DNA of 64,000 nucleotides, from NCBI GenBank assembly GCA_963742105.1, contig CAVUKN010000007.1:434001-498000 (forward strand), in the 5' to 3' direction. The notes under the pieces were generated by a model. The model searched no databases, had not been told where the DNA came from, and was given only the letters and a program-made list of their open reading frames with translations. Shown here in pieces: positions 55,701 to 64,000 of this stretch (its first letter is position 1; each line of letters opens with the position of its first letter). The position numbers and the translations under genes are program-made. The stretch comes from Gp6-AA40 sp963742105. Its GTDB lineage: Bacteria; Acidobacteriota; Vicinamibacteria; Vicinamibacterales; UBA2999.

Positions 55701-55880
55701 ATTCTGATGACGACGTTCTGCACGCTGTTTGGTCTGTTGCCACTGGCGCTCGGATTGGGTGCCGGGGCGGAACTGCAGAAACCGCTGGCGCTGGCAGTAA
55801 TCGGCGGCCTTGCGCTCTCGACGCCGGTCACGCTGCTCGCGATCCCGGGTCTATACGGCGCCATTCGACGGCGTCGATAG
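52704..55880 (+). CDS. RND-family multidrug efflux transporter (AcrB-like inner-membrane pump)
   Basis: The 1058-residue protein is the proton-driven pump of the tripartite system. GTG 52704 overlaps the adaptor stop. It has twelve membrane helices in two halves and periplasmic loops after TM1 and TM7. TM4 shows GLAVAIGLVIDDAVVVVENI, with the paired Asp residues of the HAE (hydrophobe/amphiphile) type rather than the single Asp of metal pumps. The loop between TM6 and TM7 (about 495-540) is lengthened by two translated REP palindromes. The substrate cannot be deduced. Confidence 0.93.
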   Translation: MSVGTFAVRHSRAALLVSIALVAAGAIAAYLLPSSIYPPLEFPRIVIIAHSGTLPPQSMMLTVTRPIETAVMEVPGIRRVRSRSIRGAAEISAQFDPATRMEIALQQVQNRVAEAQADLPSDTELTVERLTPAVFPILILSMTGPLPTPDLNDFANYVVKPELARVPGAGRIEVLATDTREIEVVLDPDKLAATGIGVGDVVDALKAQNELVPVGRFAEGGQQHLSLASGLWTSPEDIAAAPILVKKGATVHVSDIGVVTLGSPDRTLLVTGNGRDAVSISISQQIGANILAVKQGVDRAVATLQHSLPSGIHLTKVYDLAEFVSEAIANVRDAILIGGFLAIVVLIVFLRNIRLTLIAAATLPLAVIPTFLFMYVFNGSLNLMSLGGLAVAIGLVIDDAVVVVENIHRRAAEGSESVVDAVGQLVGPLVSSTLTTVVVFAPLGLLSGVIGQFFRALSMSLSVAVLLSLGLSLTVVPMLARWAFRSVTPGPLRGSRPTGDEPGLLREARSTLDAGMPGDAMASDVGRVPPQADPAGPPPRAEEAEAETTSRLARGYARALNTIVHRPAIAILFALALAALSVGLFFVTGTGFLPKADEGGFVIDYLTPAGSALEETDRQVRAMEKVISAAPEVASYSRRTGSELGLFATAQNSGDILVRLKRRSERSRSSEEVIAAMRPKLQEAAPLAEIEFVQLLQDMLGDLEGAPTPIEVKIFGDDPEKLESLAEPVEHMLEKVDGVVDVVGMQRGNPEVTWTIDPIAAGRAGMTVEQVADQMSTSWLGKVATDLRLLDRRVPVRVRLDDRFRFDPDRLPSTLIHTPEGGLMPVSALAHPMRANGQAELLRENLRQMAVVSGRLEGRDMGSAVAEIDSKLRAMKLPVGYTYEMGGQYASQQQAFRELLMVFGIATMLVFVILVIQFRAWTPAVLILLAAPLSLGGALALLLLTGTELNVSSAMGIILLIGLVVKNGIMLLEFSERLHEQGEPFDTAIAHAGRIRLRPILMTTFCTLFGLLPLALGLGAGAELQKPLALAVIGGLALSTPVTLLAIPGLYGAIRRRR
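54206..54308. repeat. Opposed REP-like palindromes inside the RND gene
   Basis: One element (54206-54235) reads, on the minus strand, GTAGACCGGGCCTCGCGAAG then CAGGCCCGG. The other (54276-54308) reads GTAGGCCGGGTTCCGCCGCA then GGCGGACCCGG. Both have GTAG heads. They encode cytoplasmic-loop residues such as DEPGLLREARSTLD and VGRVPPQADP. Confidence 0.8.
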
Positions 55881-55889
55881 CGGGCAACG

Positions 55890-56375
55890 CTACTGCCGCT
55901 TGCCGACTTGCACCCCGGCGCCGAACTTGAGAGTCGGGCCGCTCGCGGCGCTCCCGTAACGGACTTCGAGGAGGAAGCCTTTCGGGTGGATGAAGCCAAA
56001 CAGCGCCGTGAACCCGCCGGTAACTTCGTTGTTCGAGACGCCGTTCGGGAGCCCGTTGCCCGACAGGCGAAGTATCGACACCGTCGGACCGCCGCCGGTG
56101 TAGAACTGCCAGCCGGATCCGATCTGGCCGCGAGTGATGATGTCCACGTTGATGGCCGCGATGCTGACGCCCTGACCCCAGCTGCCATCGATCCCGGGAC
56201 GGATATGAATGCTCCCGCCGATTGACGGCGTCTCGAAGAACGTGCCGGCGTAGAACTGCTCCGGATCGATCGTGCCGCCCGCCACGAACCCGACGCCCTG
56301 AGCGGACGCCGCGGTCGCGGTCAGCAACGCGACGAGGCCGGCGAGAAGTGCGAGCGTGCGGGTCACGAAGGGCAT
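55890..56375 (-). CDS. Small exported beta-barrel/outer-membrane protein
   Basis: ATG 56375 gives a 161-residue protein with a signal peptide (RTLALLAGLVALLTATAASA) and beta strands (GSIHIRPGIDGSWGQGVSIA, GSGWQFYTGGGPTVSILRLS, GFIHPKGFLLEVRYG). It ends KFGAGVQVGKRQ. It resembles OmpW/OmpA-type small outer-membrane barrels. It converges on the RND gene with only 9 bases between. Role unknown. Confidence 0.7.
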   Translation of the reverse strand: MPFVTRTLALLAGLVALLTATAASAQGVGFVAGGTIDPEQFYAGTFFETPSIGGSIHIRPGIDGSWGQGVSIAAINVDIITRGQIGSGWQFYTGGGPTVSILRLSGNGLPNGVSNNEVTGGFTALFGFIHPKGFLLEVRYGSAASGPTLKFGAGVQVGKRQ

Positions 56376-56407
56376 GACGGCGACGGACTCATCATATCGT
56401 CGAGCCC

Positions 56408-56473
56408 TGCAGTCTTCCCCTGTCCCCTGCCCCCTGCTCCCTTGCCCCTGCCCCCTCGCTCCCTGCCTGCCCC
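56408..56473. repeat. Heptamer array CCCTGCC
   Basis: CCCTGTC, CCCTGCC, CCCTGCT, CCCTTGC, CCCTGCC, CCCTCGC, TCCCTGC units lie upstream of ettA and end at the TATACT box. Confidence 0.8.
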
Positions 56474-56474
56474 G

Positions 56475-56480
56475 TATACT
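56475..56480 (+). promoter_or_regulatory. Putative -10 box (TATACT) of ettA
   Basis: TATACT 12 bases before ATG 56493, directly after the CCCTGCC array. Spacing differs from the 6-7 base set. Confidence 0.4.
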
Positions 56481-56492
56481 GATTACTTCCTC

Positions 56493-58163
<1,671 letters not shown>

Positions 58164-58171
58164 CACGGGCG

Positions 58172-58290
58172 ATGGGTGCCAATTGACGATTGACCAATGT
58201 CACGATTGACCAATGGCGATGGGGCAGCTTCGACAAGCGCCCAATTCACCAATCAGTCTTCTAATCGTCAATTGGTCCATCGTCAATTTC
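58172..58290. repeat. Mirrored heptamer array GATTGACCAAT
   Basis: Left arm AATTGACGATTGACCAATGT, then CACGATTGACCAATGG. Right arm CCAATTCACCAATCAG, then TCTTCTAATCGTCAATTGGT, CCATCGTCAATTT. Middle is GGGGCAGCTTCGACAAGCGC. It lies between ettA and the UbiD gene and resembles the one at 10376. Confidence 0.8.
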
Positions 58291-60087
58291 ATGTTCTCTG
58301 ACCTTCGCTCGTTCATCGAGACGCTTCGCCGCGACACAGATATCGTTACGGTCGATGCCCCGGTCGATCCTCATCTGGAGGTTGCCGAGATTCACCGCCG
58401 TGTCATCGCCGCGGGCGGGCCGGCGCTGCTGTTCACGAACGTCAAAGGGTCAGAGTTCCGTCTCGTCACCAACCTGTTCGGCACGGCGCGGCGCGCGGAG
58501 CTGGCGTTCGGCGAGCGTCCGCTTCGACTCATTCGACGTCTCGTGCACCTGGCCGAGACGCTGCTGCCGCCGACGCCGGCCAAGCTGTGGGGAGCGCGTG
58601 ACGTCGGGCGGGAGCTACTCAAGGTCGGCACGCGTCGCGTGTCGAAGGGACCGGTAGCCGAGCGGATCGCCAACGACGTGCGCCTCGATCGGCTGCCCGC
58701 GATCACGTCGTGGCCGGAGGATGGGGGACCGTTCATCACGCTGCCCCTCGTATACACGACGCATCCCGACCGCAAAGGGCACAACCTCGGGATGTATCGC
58801 ATGCAGGTGCACGACCCGCGCACCACTGGAATGCACTGGCAGATCGGCAAAGGAGGCGGGTACCACTACGCTGTCGCCGAATCGCGTCAGCAGCCGTTGC
58901 CAGTCACTGTGTTTCTCGGAGGCCCCCCTGCGCTGATTCTGTCTGCGATTGCGCCGCTACCGGAGAACGTACCAGAGCTGATGCTTGCGTCCCTGATTGC
59001 CGGTGAACGGCTGGCGCAGACGCTCGGGCCAGCCGCGCACCCGTTGATCGCGGCCGCCGAATTCGCCCTCATCGGAGAGGTTCCCCCGGGCGTCAGGAAA
59101 CCGGAAGGCCCGTTTGGCGACCATTACGGGTACTACTCCCTCCAACACGACTACCCCGTGTTCCAGATCAATCGGATTGCGCATCGTGCCGACGCGATCT
59201 ACCCGGCGACGGTCGTGGGGAAGCCGCGGCAGGAGGACTTCTTCATCGGCGATCTCCTGCAGGAGCTGTTGTCGCCGCTGTTTCCGCTGGTGATGCCGGC
59301 GGTCGAGCAGCTGTGGTCATACGGCGAGACCGGGTATCACTCACTCAGCGCCGCCGTCGTCAAGCAGCGTTACAAGCGCGAAGCGATGGCCAGCGCGTTC
59401 AGGATTCTCGGTGAGGGACAGCTGTCCCTGACGAAATTCCTGCTGCTGACCGATCGCGCTGTCGACTTGAAGAATTTCCGCTCGACACTCGAACACGTCC
59501 TTGCCCGCACGCACCCGGAGACGGATCTCTACGTGTTTTCGAACCTGTCGATGGACACGCTCGATTACACCGGTCCGACCATCAACGAAGGCTCGAAGGG
59601 TGTCTGGCTCGGGCTGGGTGACCCGGTGCGTGACCTCCCGCGAGCGTTCTCGGCTCCTGAACTGCCTCCCGGCGTCACCGACGTTCACGTTTTCTGCGGC
59701 GGTTGCCTCGTCGTGGGCGGGCCCGCGTTCGAGGCGGATCGCGATGCGGGTGCCCGCCTGGCGACACATCCCGCGTTTCGCGACTGGCCATTGGTGGTGC
59801 TGACCGACGAACCCGCCCGGGCCGCGCGAAGCGACCTGAACTTTCTCTGGACGACGTTCACCCGGTTCGAGCCGGCGGCCGACATCCACGCCGCGGACCG
59901 ACGCATCGTGCGGAACCACATCGCCTACAACGGGCCGATCGTCATCGACGCCCGCATCAAGCCGTGGTACCCGAAGGAGCTGTTCTGCGACGAGCAAACC
60001 GCCGCAACCGTCTCGGCGCGCTGGAAAGAGTACTTCCCGTCCGGCCGCGTCGACATGGGCGACTCGGAGCAGGGGCATCTCGATTGA
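58291..60087 (+). CDS. UbiD family decarboxylase
   Basis: The 598-residue product is a prenylated-FMN-dependent aromatic or alpha,beta-unsaturated acid decarboxylase. It shows MYRMQVHDPRTTGMHWQIGK (Mn2+/prFMN region), GEVPPGVRKPEGPFGDHYGY and SLSAAVVKQRY. The fold and length fit UbiD. ATG 58291 gives MFSDLRSFIETLRRD. UbiX, which makes prFMN, is not in the window. Substrate may be a menaquinone or ubiquinone precursor, but this is not shown. Confidence 0.88.
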   Translation: MFSDLRSFIETLRRDTDIVTVDAPVDPHLEVAEIHRRVIAAGGPALLFTNVKGSEFRLVTNLFGTARRAELAFGERPLRLIRRLVHLAETLLPPTPAKLWGARDVGRELLKVGTRRVSKGPVAERIANDVRLDRLPAITSWPEDGGPFITLPLVYTTHPDRKGHNLGMYRMQVHDPRTTGMHWQIGKGGGYHYAVAESRQQPLPVTVFLGGPPALILSAIAPLPENVPELMLASLIAGERLAQTLGPAAHPLIAAAEFALIGEVPPGVRKPEGPFGDHYGYYSLQHDYPVFQINRIAHRADAIYPATVVGKPRQEDFFIGDLLQELLSPLFPLVMPAVEQLWSYGETGYHSLSAAVVKQRYKREAMASAFRILGEGQLSLTKFLLLTDRAVDLKNFRSTLEHVLARTHPETDLYVFSNLSMDTLDYTGPTINEGSKGVWLGLGDPVRDLPRAFSAPELPPGVTDVHVFCGGCLVVGGPAFEADRDAGARLATHPAFRDWPLVVLTDEPARAARSDLNFLWTTFTRFEPAADIHAADRRIVRNHIAYNGPIVIDARIKPWYPKELFCDEQTAATVSARWKEYFPSGRVDMGDSEQGHLD

Positions 60088-60177
60088 CGTGGGCGGCTGT
60101 GCGGCCGTGGCCTACGATCGGAACCCGCATCCGACCGTCGGAGCGCTCGCGCACGCAGCCCCCTGACCGGCCCGGCG

Positions 60178-60183
60178 TATAAT
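60178..60183 (+). promoter_or_regulatory. Possible -10 element (TATAAT)
   Basis: TATAAT lies 55 bases before ATG 60239. It is the best textbook -10 match found, but no good -35 lies 17 bases upstream. Confidence 0.35.
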
Positions 60184-60238
60184 CCGCGCCTCATCAGTGT
60201 CGGCCGTCCGCGGGCCGTGTTCCCTCGAGGGATGCATC

Positions 60239-60661
60239 ATGACGCGCGAGGAAATCGCTTCGCTGCTGCAGGTACGGTTTTCGGCCCTGAACACACGGGA
60301 CGTGACGGCGCTCATGTCGGTGCACGCGGCCGACAGCGTGGTGGACAGCCCGCTGGGCGGCCACGCCAAAGGATCCGAGGCTATCCGCAAGGTCTACGAA
60401 GCCTGGGTGGCATCGTTTCCCGATGCCCAGTTCGAGGCCGAAGCGCCTATCGTCGACGGTGATCGCGTCGCACAGGTCGCGATGGTGACGGGAACCGACA
60501 TGGGCGGATTCATGGGATTGCCCCCGACCGGTAAGCGGTTCACCATGCCGATGGTCTTCCTCATCGACATCAAGGATGGGAAGATTCACCATGAGCGACG
60601 CGTGTACGATTTCACGGGACTGTTGATTCAACTCGGTGTACTCAAAGCGAAACCCGCCTGA
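60239..60661 (+). CDS. SnoaL-like ester cyclase/polyketide-cyclase fold protein
   Basis: The 140-residue protein starts MTREEIASLLQVRFSALNTR with GAGGGA upstream. The NTF2-like cone fold is indicated by DVTALMSVHAADSVVDSPLG, GSEAIRKVYEAWVASFPDAQ, and MGLPPTGKRFTMPMVFLIDI. SnoaL-like proteins bind small ligands, sometimes as isomerases. Stop is three bases before the FHA-domain gene, so it is cotranscribed. Ligand unknown. Confidence 0.85.
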   Translation: MTREEIASLLQVRFSALNTRDVTALMSVHAADSVVDSPLGGHAKGSEAIRKVYEAWVASFPDAQFEAEAPIVDGDRVAQVAMVTGTDMGGFMGLPPTGKRFTMPMVFLIDIKDGKIHHERRVYDFTGLLIQLGVLKAKPA

Positions 60662-60663
60662 CC

Positions 60664-62271
60664 ATGCCTGAGGCCCGGCTCCATGTCACCGACCCGCAGG
60701 GCCGCCGGGTCGTACCAGTCGACAAAGCGCTCTTCACCATTGGCCGCCGCACTGCCGCCGACCTTCAGGTCGTCAGCACCGATGTGTCGCGCGAGCATGC
60801 CGAGATCACGCAGGACTCGGGCGTGTATGTGCTGCGCGACCGCGGCTCGCGCTACGGCACCTACGTTAATGGCGAACAGGTCACCGAGCGATCACTCAAG
60901 CACGGCGACCGCATCCGGCTTGGCCGCACTGACGCCGTGGAACTCGTGTTCACCCTCGGCGACATGGAGAACTCGGGTCTCCGGCAGACGACGTCGGATG
61001 TGACCGACCTGGGCCAGATGGCGGCAATCCTCAACGGATTGCGGGCGCTCGGGTCCGGCCGGGTGCTCGACGAAGTGTTGACGCTGGTGATGGACTCGGC
61101 GCTCGACGTCACCAAGGCCGAGCGCGGGTTCATCATGCTGGCCAACGCGGCGGATGAACTGGAATTCAAGACGGCTCGCGGCAAGGGGCGCCAGACGTTG
61201 CCAGGCACCGGATTCACCACCAGCGCGAAGATCCCGCGCGAAGTCTTTCGGACCGGACAGAGCCGCATCGTCGGCGACCTGATGGACGGCAATCTTGCCG
61301 CCGTGCACGAAGGGACGATCGCCATCGGGATTCGTCACGTCATGTGTGTGCCGCTGCGGGTGCGGTCGCCGGGATCGGACGAAGCGGGGCAGGTCATCGG
61401 GGTGTTGTACCTGGACGGCCGCGATCGGAACGCGCTGCTGTCGAAGGCGACGCTCGGGTCGCTCGAGGCGTTCGCAACCCAGGCAGCGCTGGCCATCGAG
61501 AGTGCGCGGCTGTACGCGGAATCGGCTGAAAAGGCGAGGATCGATCGCGATCTGCGCGTGGCCGCGGACATTCAGCAGGCGATGCTGCCGGAGCCGACGT
61601 ATGACGCCGGGATGTGCGATCTCGCGGCGGTCACGGTACCCTGTCGCACCGTCGGAGGCGACTTTTACGACTACGTCGATCTGGCGGAGAACGGGTTCGG
61701 CTTCGCGCTGGGTGATGTCGCGGGGAAGGGGCCGCCGGCCGCGCTCCTGGCGGCGACGGTGCAGAGCAACTTCGTCGCCCACGCCCCGATCGGCGGCACG
61801 CCGGCCGAAACCATCGCGCGAATCAACAAGGCGCTGCTCCGCCGCGCCATCGAAGCACGGTTCGCGACGATGTTCTACGGAGTCGTGACCGATGCTGGTC
61901 AGCTGCTGTACTGCAACGCCGGACAGGAGCCGCCGCTGGTGTTGAAAGCCGATGGTGAGGCCTGGCTCGAAACGGGGGGTCCCGTCATCGGCCTGCTCCC
62001 GATCGCGAGCTACGACTACGGGACGATCGCACTGGCTGCGGGCGACACGGTGATTGTCTGCAGCGACGGAGTGACCGAAGCACGCAACGTCGCCAACGAG
62101 GAGTTCGGGCAGCGGCGCATGCTCGACGCCGTAAAGCATCTGCGTGGTGACAAGCCGGAGACGATGCTGGAGAGTCTCGTCGCGGCGGTGAAGGAGTTTT
62201 CCCGCAACGCGCCGCAGGCGGACGACATCACGATCCTGGTGTTGAGGTTCAAGGGAGCTGGCCATTTGTGA
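60664..62271 (+). CDS. FHA-GAF-PP2C (SpoIIE/RsbU-type) serine phosphatase
   Basis: The 535-residue regulator has three domains. FHA (1-100): FTIGRRTAADLQVVSTDVSR, SRYGTYVNGEQV binds phosphothreonine. GAF (about 120-295): LDVTKAERGFIMLANAADEL, GVLYLDGRDRNALL senses a small molecule. PP2C (about 310-535): GGDFYDYVDL, FALGDVAGKGPPAALLAA, SDGVTEARNVANEEFGQRRM with the metal Asp residues. It is probably a phosphatase acting on a serine-phosphorylated anti-anti-sigma factor or similar. It starts three bases after the SnoaL-like gene. No partner is visible. Confidence 0.92.
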   Translation: MPEARLHVTDPQGRRVVPVDKALFTIGRRTAADLQVVSTDVSREHAEITQDSGVYVLRDRGSRYGTYVNGEQVTERSLKHGDRIRLGRTDAVELVFTLGDMENSGLRQTTSDVTDLGQMAAILNGLRALGSGRVLDEVLTLVMDSALDVTKAERGFIMLANAADELEFKTARGKGRQTLPGTGFTTSAKIPREVFRTGQSRIVGDLMDGNLAAVHEGTIAIGIRHVMCVPLRVRSPGSDEAGQVIGVLYLDGRDRNALLSKATLGSLEAFATQAALAIESARLYAESAEKARIDRDLRVAADIQQAMLPEPTYDAGMCDLAAVTVPCRTVGGDFYDYVDLAENGFGFALGDVAGKGPPAALLAATVQSNFVAHAPIGGTPAETIARINKALLRRAIEARFATMFYGVVTDAGQLLYCNAGQEPPLVLKADGEAWLETGGPVIGLLPIASYDYGTIALAAGDTVIVCSDGVTEARNVANEEFGQRRMLDAVKHLRGDKPETMLESLVAAVKEFSRNAPQADDITILVLRFKGAGHL

Positions 62272-62360
62272 TTCGTGATTTGTGATTGGTGATTGGCGAT
62301 TGGGCCCGTCCGTCACCAATCATCAATCGTCAGATCACAAATCGCCAGTCACAAATTCCC
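62265..62360. repeat. Mirrored heptamer array GTGATTG
   Basis: GTGATTC, GTGATTT, GTGATTG, GTGATTG, GCGATTG are mirrored by CACCAATCATCAATCGTCAG, then ATCACAAATCGCCAGTCACA. Between convergent phosphatase and pepT genes, overlapping the pepT end. Confidence 0.8.
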
Positions 62361-63590
62361 CCGCTCCTCCCACACGCGAGCCAGTTCAACGATCACGTCG
62401 ACCGCCTTCTCCATGTCCTGCACGGATACCCACTCGAGGCGGGAATGGAAATTGTGCTCGCCGGCAAAGATGTTGGGCGTGGGCAGACCCAGGAACGACA
62501 GCTTCGAGCCATCAGTGCCGCCGCGAATTGGCTTCTCGCGCGGCTCGATCCCGACTCGCCGCATCGCCTCGCGCGCGAACTCGACAACGGTGGGATGCTG
62601 GTCGAGCACTTCGCGCATGTTCCGATACTGTTCCTCGATGCGCGTCTCGACCTGACACCCGGGCCACTGCGCCGCGGCCTCGCGGGCGAGCGCCGCAATC
62701 CGGTCCTCCTTCTCAGCCAGGCCGTCGGTCCGGAAATCCCGGACGATCAGACGGACCGAAGTACGGTCCACCCCCGCCTGCACGGAGTAGGGATGGACGA
62801 ACCCGTCGTACCCGGCGGTCGTTTCGGGTGACAATGCGCTTCTCGGCAAGCGGTCGATGAACGAAGCCGCTGCCTTGATCGCGTTGACCATGCGATCCTT
62901 CGCGTAACCAGGATGCGTGTTGAAGCCAACGAAGGTGACCGTCATGGCGTCGGCCGAGAAGCTTTCGTATTCCAATTCACCCCGGCTGCCGCCATCCACG
63001 GTGTAGGCGTAGCGGGCGCCGAAGCCCGCAACATCGAAGTGCAGCGTGCCGCGCCCCACTTCCTCATCCGGCGTGAACGCCACCCGGATGGTGCCGTGCG
63101 GAATTTCGGGGTGCGCGAGCAGGTACTCGACGGCGGTCATGATTTCGGCAACACCGGCCTTGTTGTCGGCACCAAGGAGGGTCGTCCCGGATGCCGTGAC
63201 GATGTCGTCGCCGATTCGTTCAGCCAGTGCCGGGATCTCCGCGACGCGAAGTACTGCGGCGTGATTGTCAGGCAGGACCAGATCGCGGCCGTCATAGCGC
63301 GCGTGCACGATCGGGATGACGCCGGCTCCCGGCATTTCCGGTGACGTGTCGACGTGGGCAATGAACCCGATGGTCGCCAGGCCTGGTTTCGACGACGTTG
63401 GCGGAACGCTCGCAGTGACGTAGCCGCGTTCGTCCATCTTCACGTCGGACGCCCCGAGATCACGCAGCTCGGCGGCAAGCGCGGCCAGCAGAACGAGTTG
63501 AGTCGCCGTACTGGGATAGGAGGTCGAGGTCTCGTCGGACTGCGTGTCGTACTGGACGTAACGAAGGAAGCGTTCGAGGACGGTCGGCAA
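62349..63590 (-). CDS. pepT: Peptidase T (tripeptide aminopeptidase)
   Basis: PepT removes the N-terminal residue from tripeptides in the cytosol. The 413-residue product has the M20 zinc motifs: FIAHVDTSPEMPG (His, Asp), GADNKAGVAEIM (bridging Asp), FTPDEEVGRG (catalytic Glu pair), DGGSRGELEYESF, then FVGFNTHPGYAKDRM and AGEHNFHSRLEWVS (final His). All are intact. The start appears to be TTG 63590 (MPTVLERFLRYVQYDTQSDE); the repeats at the 3' end overlap its final codons. Confidence 0.94.
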   Translation of the reverse strand: MPTVLERFLRYVQYDTQSDETSTSYPSTATQLVLLAALAAELRDLGASDVKMDERGYVTASVPPTSSKPGLATIGFIAHVDTSPEMPGAGVIPIVHARYDGRDLVLPDNHAAVLRVAEIPALAERIGDDIVTASGTTLLGADNKAGVAEIMTAVEYLLAHPEIPHGTIRVAFTPDEEVGRGTLHFDVAGFGARYAYTVDGGSRGELEYESFSADAMTVTFVGFNTHPGYAKDRMVNAIKAAASFIDRLPRSALSPETTAGYDGFVHPYSVQAGVDRTSVRLIVRDFRTDGLAEKEDRIAALAREAAAQWPGCQVETRIEEQYRNMREVLDQHPTVVEFAREAMRRVGIEPREKPIRGGTDGSKLSFLGLPTPNIFAGEHNFHSRLEWVSVQDMEKAVDVIVELARVWEERGNL

Positions 63591-63741
63591 CGGTGCGTCT
63601 CCCGATCAGTGATCACTCGCGGTCGCACCGCGCTGGGTCCTCACGATGCCGTCGACTGACTGCCGGGAGCCGCCGTCGCGCCTGCGGTCTGGTGGGCAAT
63701 GTAATCGCCACCACGCCGTGTCAAGGCTGCGTGAGCTGCGG

Positions 63742-64000
63742 TCACTGCGGTGGCGGCGTCCGTGTGAATGTCTCGGGCTTCGGCAGCAGCTTCTCGTACC
63801 GCTGCGGATCGAGGTTGTTCTCCACACAGGAGTACTCACGCAGTCGCGTGCCTTCGCGCAGCATCAGGGTCGCTCGCATCGTGTACGGCTTCGTCAGCAC
63901 CTTTGGATCCTCGAGCACCGCCTCGTAGTTCAGCTGGTCCTTGTCGACGCGGGTGTACCGCTCGGTAATCTTGAGGGCGTCGCTCGTCACCAGGCCGTTG
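63742..64000 (-). CDS. C-terminal end of a secreted acidobacterial-type protein (partial)
   Basis: The frame is open to the window edge. The visible 86 residues read NNLVTSDALKITERYTRVDK, then DQLNYEAVLEDPKVLTKPYT and MLREGTRLREYSCVENNLDP, ending in TPPPQ. As I recall, this ITERYTRxDxDxLxYE tail is frequent in secreted proteins of acidobacteria and related groups; their function is unknown. The N terminus lies outside the window. Confidence 0.6.
   Translation of the reverse strand, partial: NGLVTSDALKITERYTRVDKDQLNYEAVLEDPKVLTKPYTMRATLMLREGTRLREYSCVENNLDPQRYEKLLPKPETFTRTPPPQ

Overview
This window is chromosomal DNA of a GC-rich (about two thirds G+C by eye), diderm, heterotrophic bacterium. 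It carries lipid A genes (lpxD, lpxB), TolC/HlyD/RND efflux, several outer-membrane barrels, cytochromes c, GatCA, a DUF6152-type secreted protein, an FHA-GAF-PP2C regulator and many secreted metalloproteases. This mix suggests Acidobacteriota, probably a Vicinamibacteria-like lineage. That assignment is an inference from gene content; no rRNA is present. I saw no prophage, insertion-sequence transposase, CRISPR array, rRNA or tRNA.

Layout. 0-2.5 kb: end of dnaK, hsp20, rpoZ, a small membrane protein, surE. 2.7-7 kb (mostly minus strand): a cytochrome c protein with a broken frame, a double heavy-metal-binding-domain protein, then gatA-gatC. 7-10.3 kb: Memo and AMMECR1 proteins, a YdjM-type membrane protein, and endonuclease IV. 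10.5-20 kb: a long plus-strand run with two small membrane proteins, lpxD, an active/inactive M16 peptidase pair, lpxB, a secreted protein, a matrixin protease and a barrel protein. 20-31 kb: two tiny disordered proteins, an OpuC-type osmolyte ABC system, acnA (frame broken four times), queG, algH-like, an M49-like lipoprotein, DUF6152, and a sialidase-fold lipoprotein. 31-36 kb: a His-rich/outer-membrane/cytochrome c/CusF-like metal cluster, a zinc ribbon and an HD-GYP regulator. 36-47 kb: typA, mreB, a four-helix-bundle gene, ferredoxin, terC, esterase, rsgA, a double cyclophilin, dinB, dut. 47-56 kb: a second M16 peptidase and a complete tripartite efflux operon. 56-64 kb: ettA, ubiD-like, SnoaL-like, the FHA-GAF-PP2C phosphatase, pepT, and the end of a secreted protein running off the window.

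Three signals cut across the window. (1) Most intergenic gaps hold short arrays of imperfect seven-base units, each locus with its own unit. Many are mirrored, a left array followed by its reverse complement, so each could fold as a long hairpin. They fill nearly every convergent gap longer than 40 bp. Related repeats (a copy of one element, a mirrored nine-base array, and REP-like palindromes) are translated in frame in signal-peptide regions and linkers of exported proteins. (2) At eleven genes a -10-like hexamer of the form xAnnnT lies exactly 6 or 7 bases before the start codon, usually without a Shine-Dalgarno sequence, which suggests leaderless transcripts. Other genes have clear GGAG-type sites. 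(3) Many conserved genes, including acnA, rsgA and dinB, contain single-base frame breaks, mostly one-base insertions. Consensus error is the simplest explanation, and the broken genes are annotated as one gene each.
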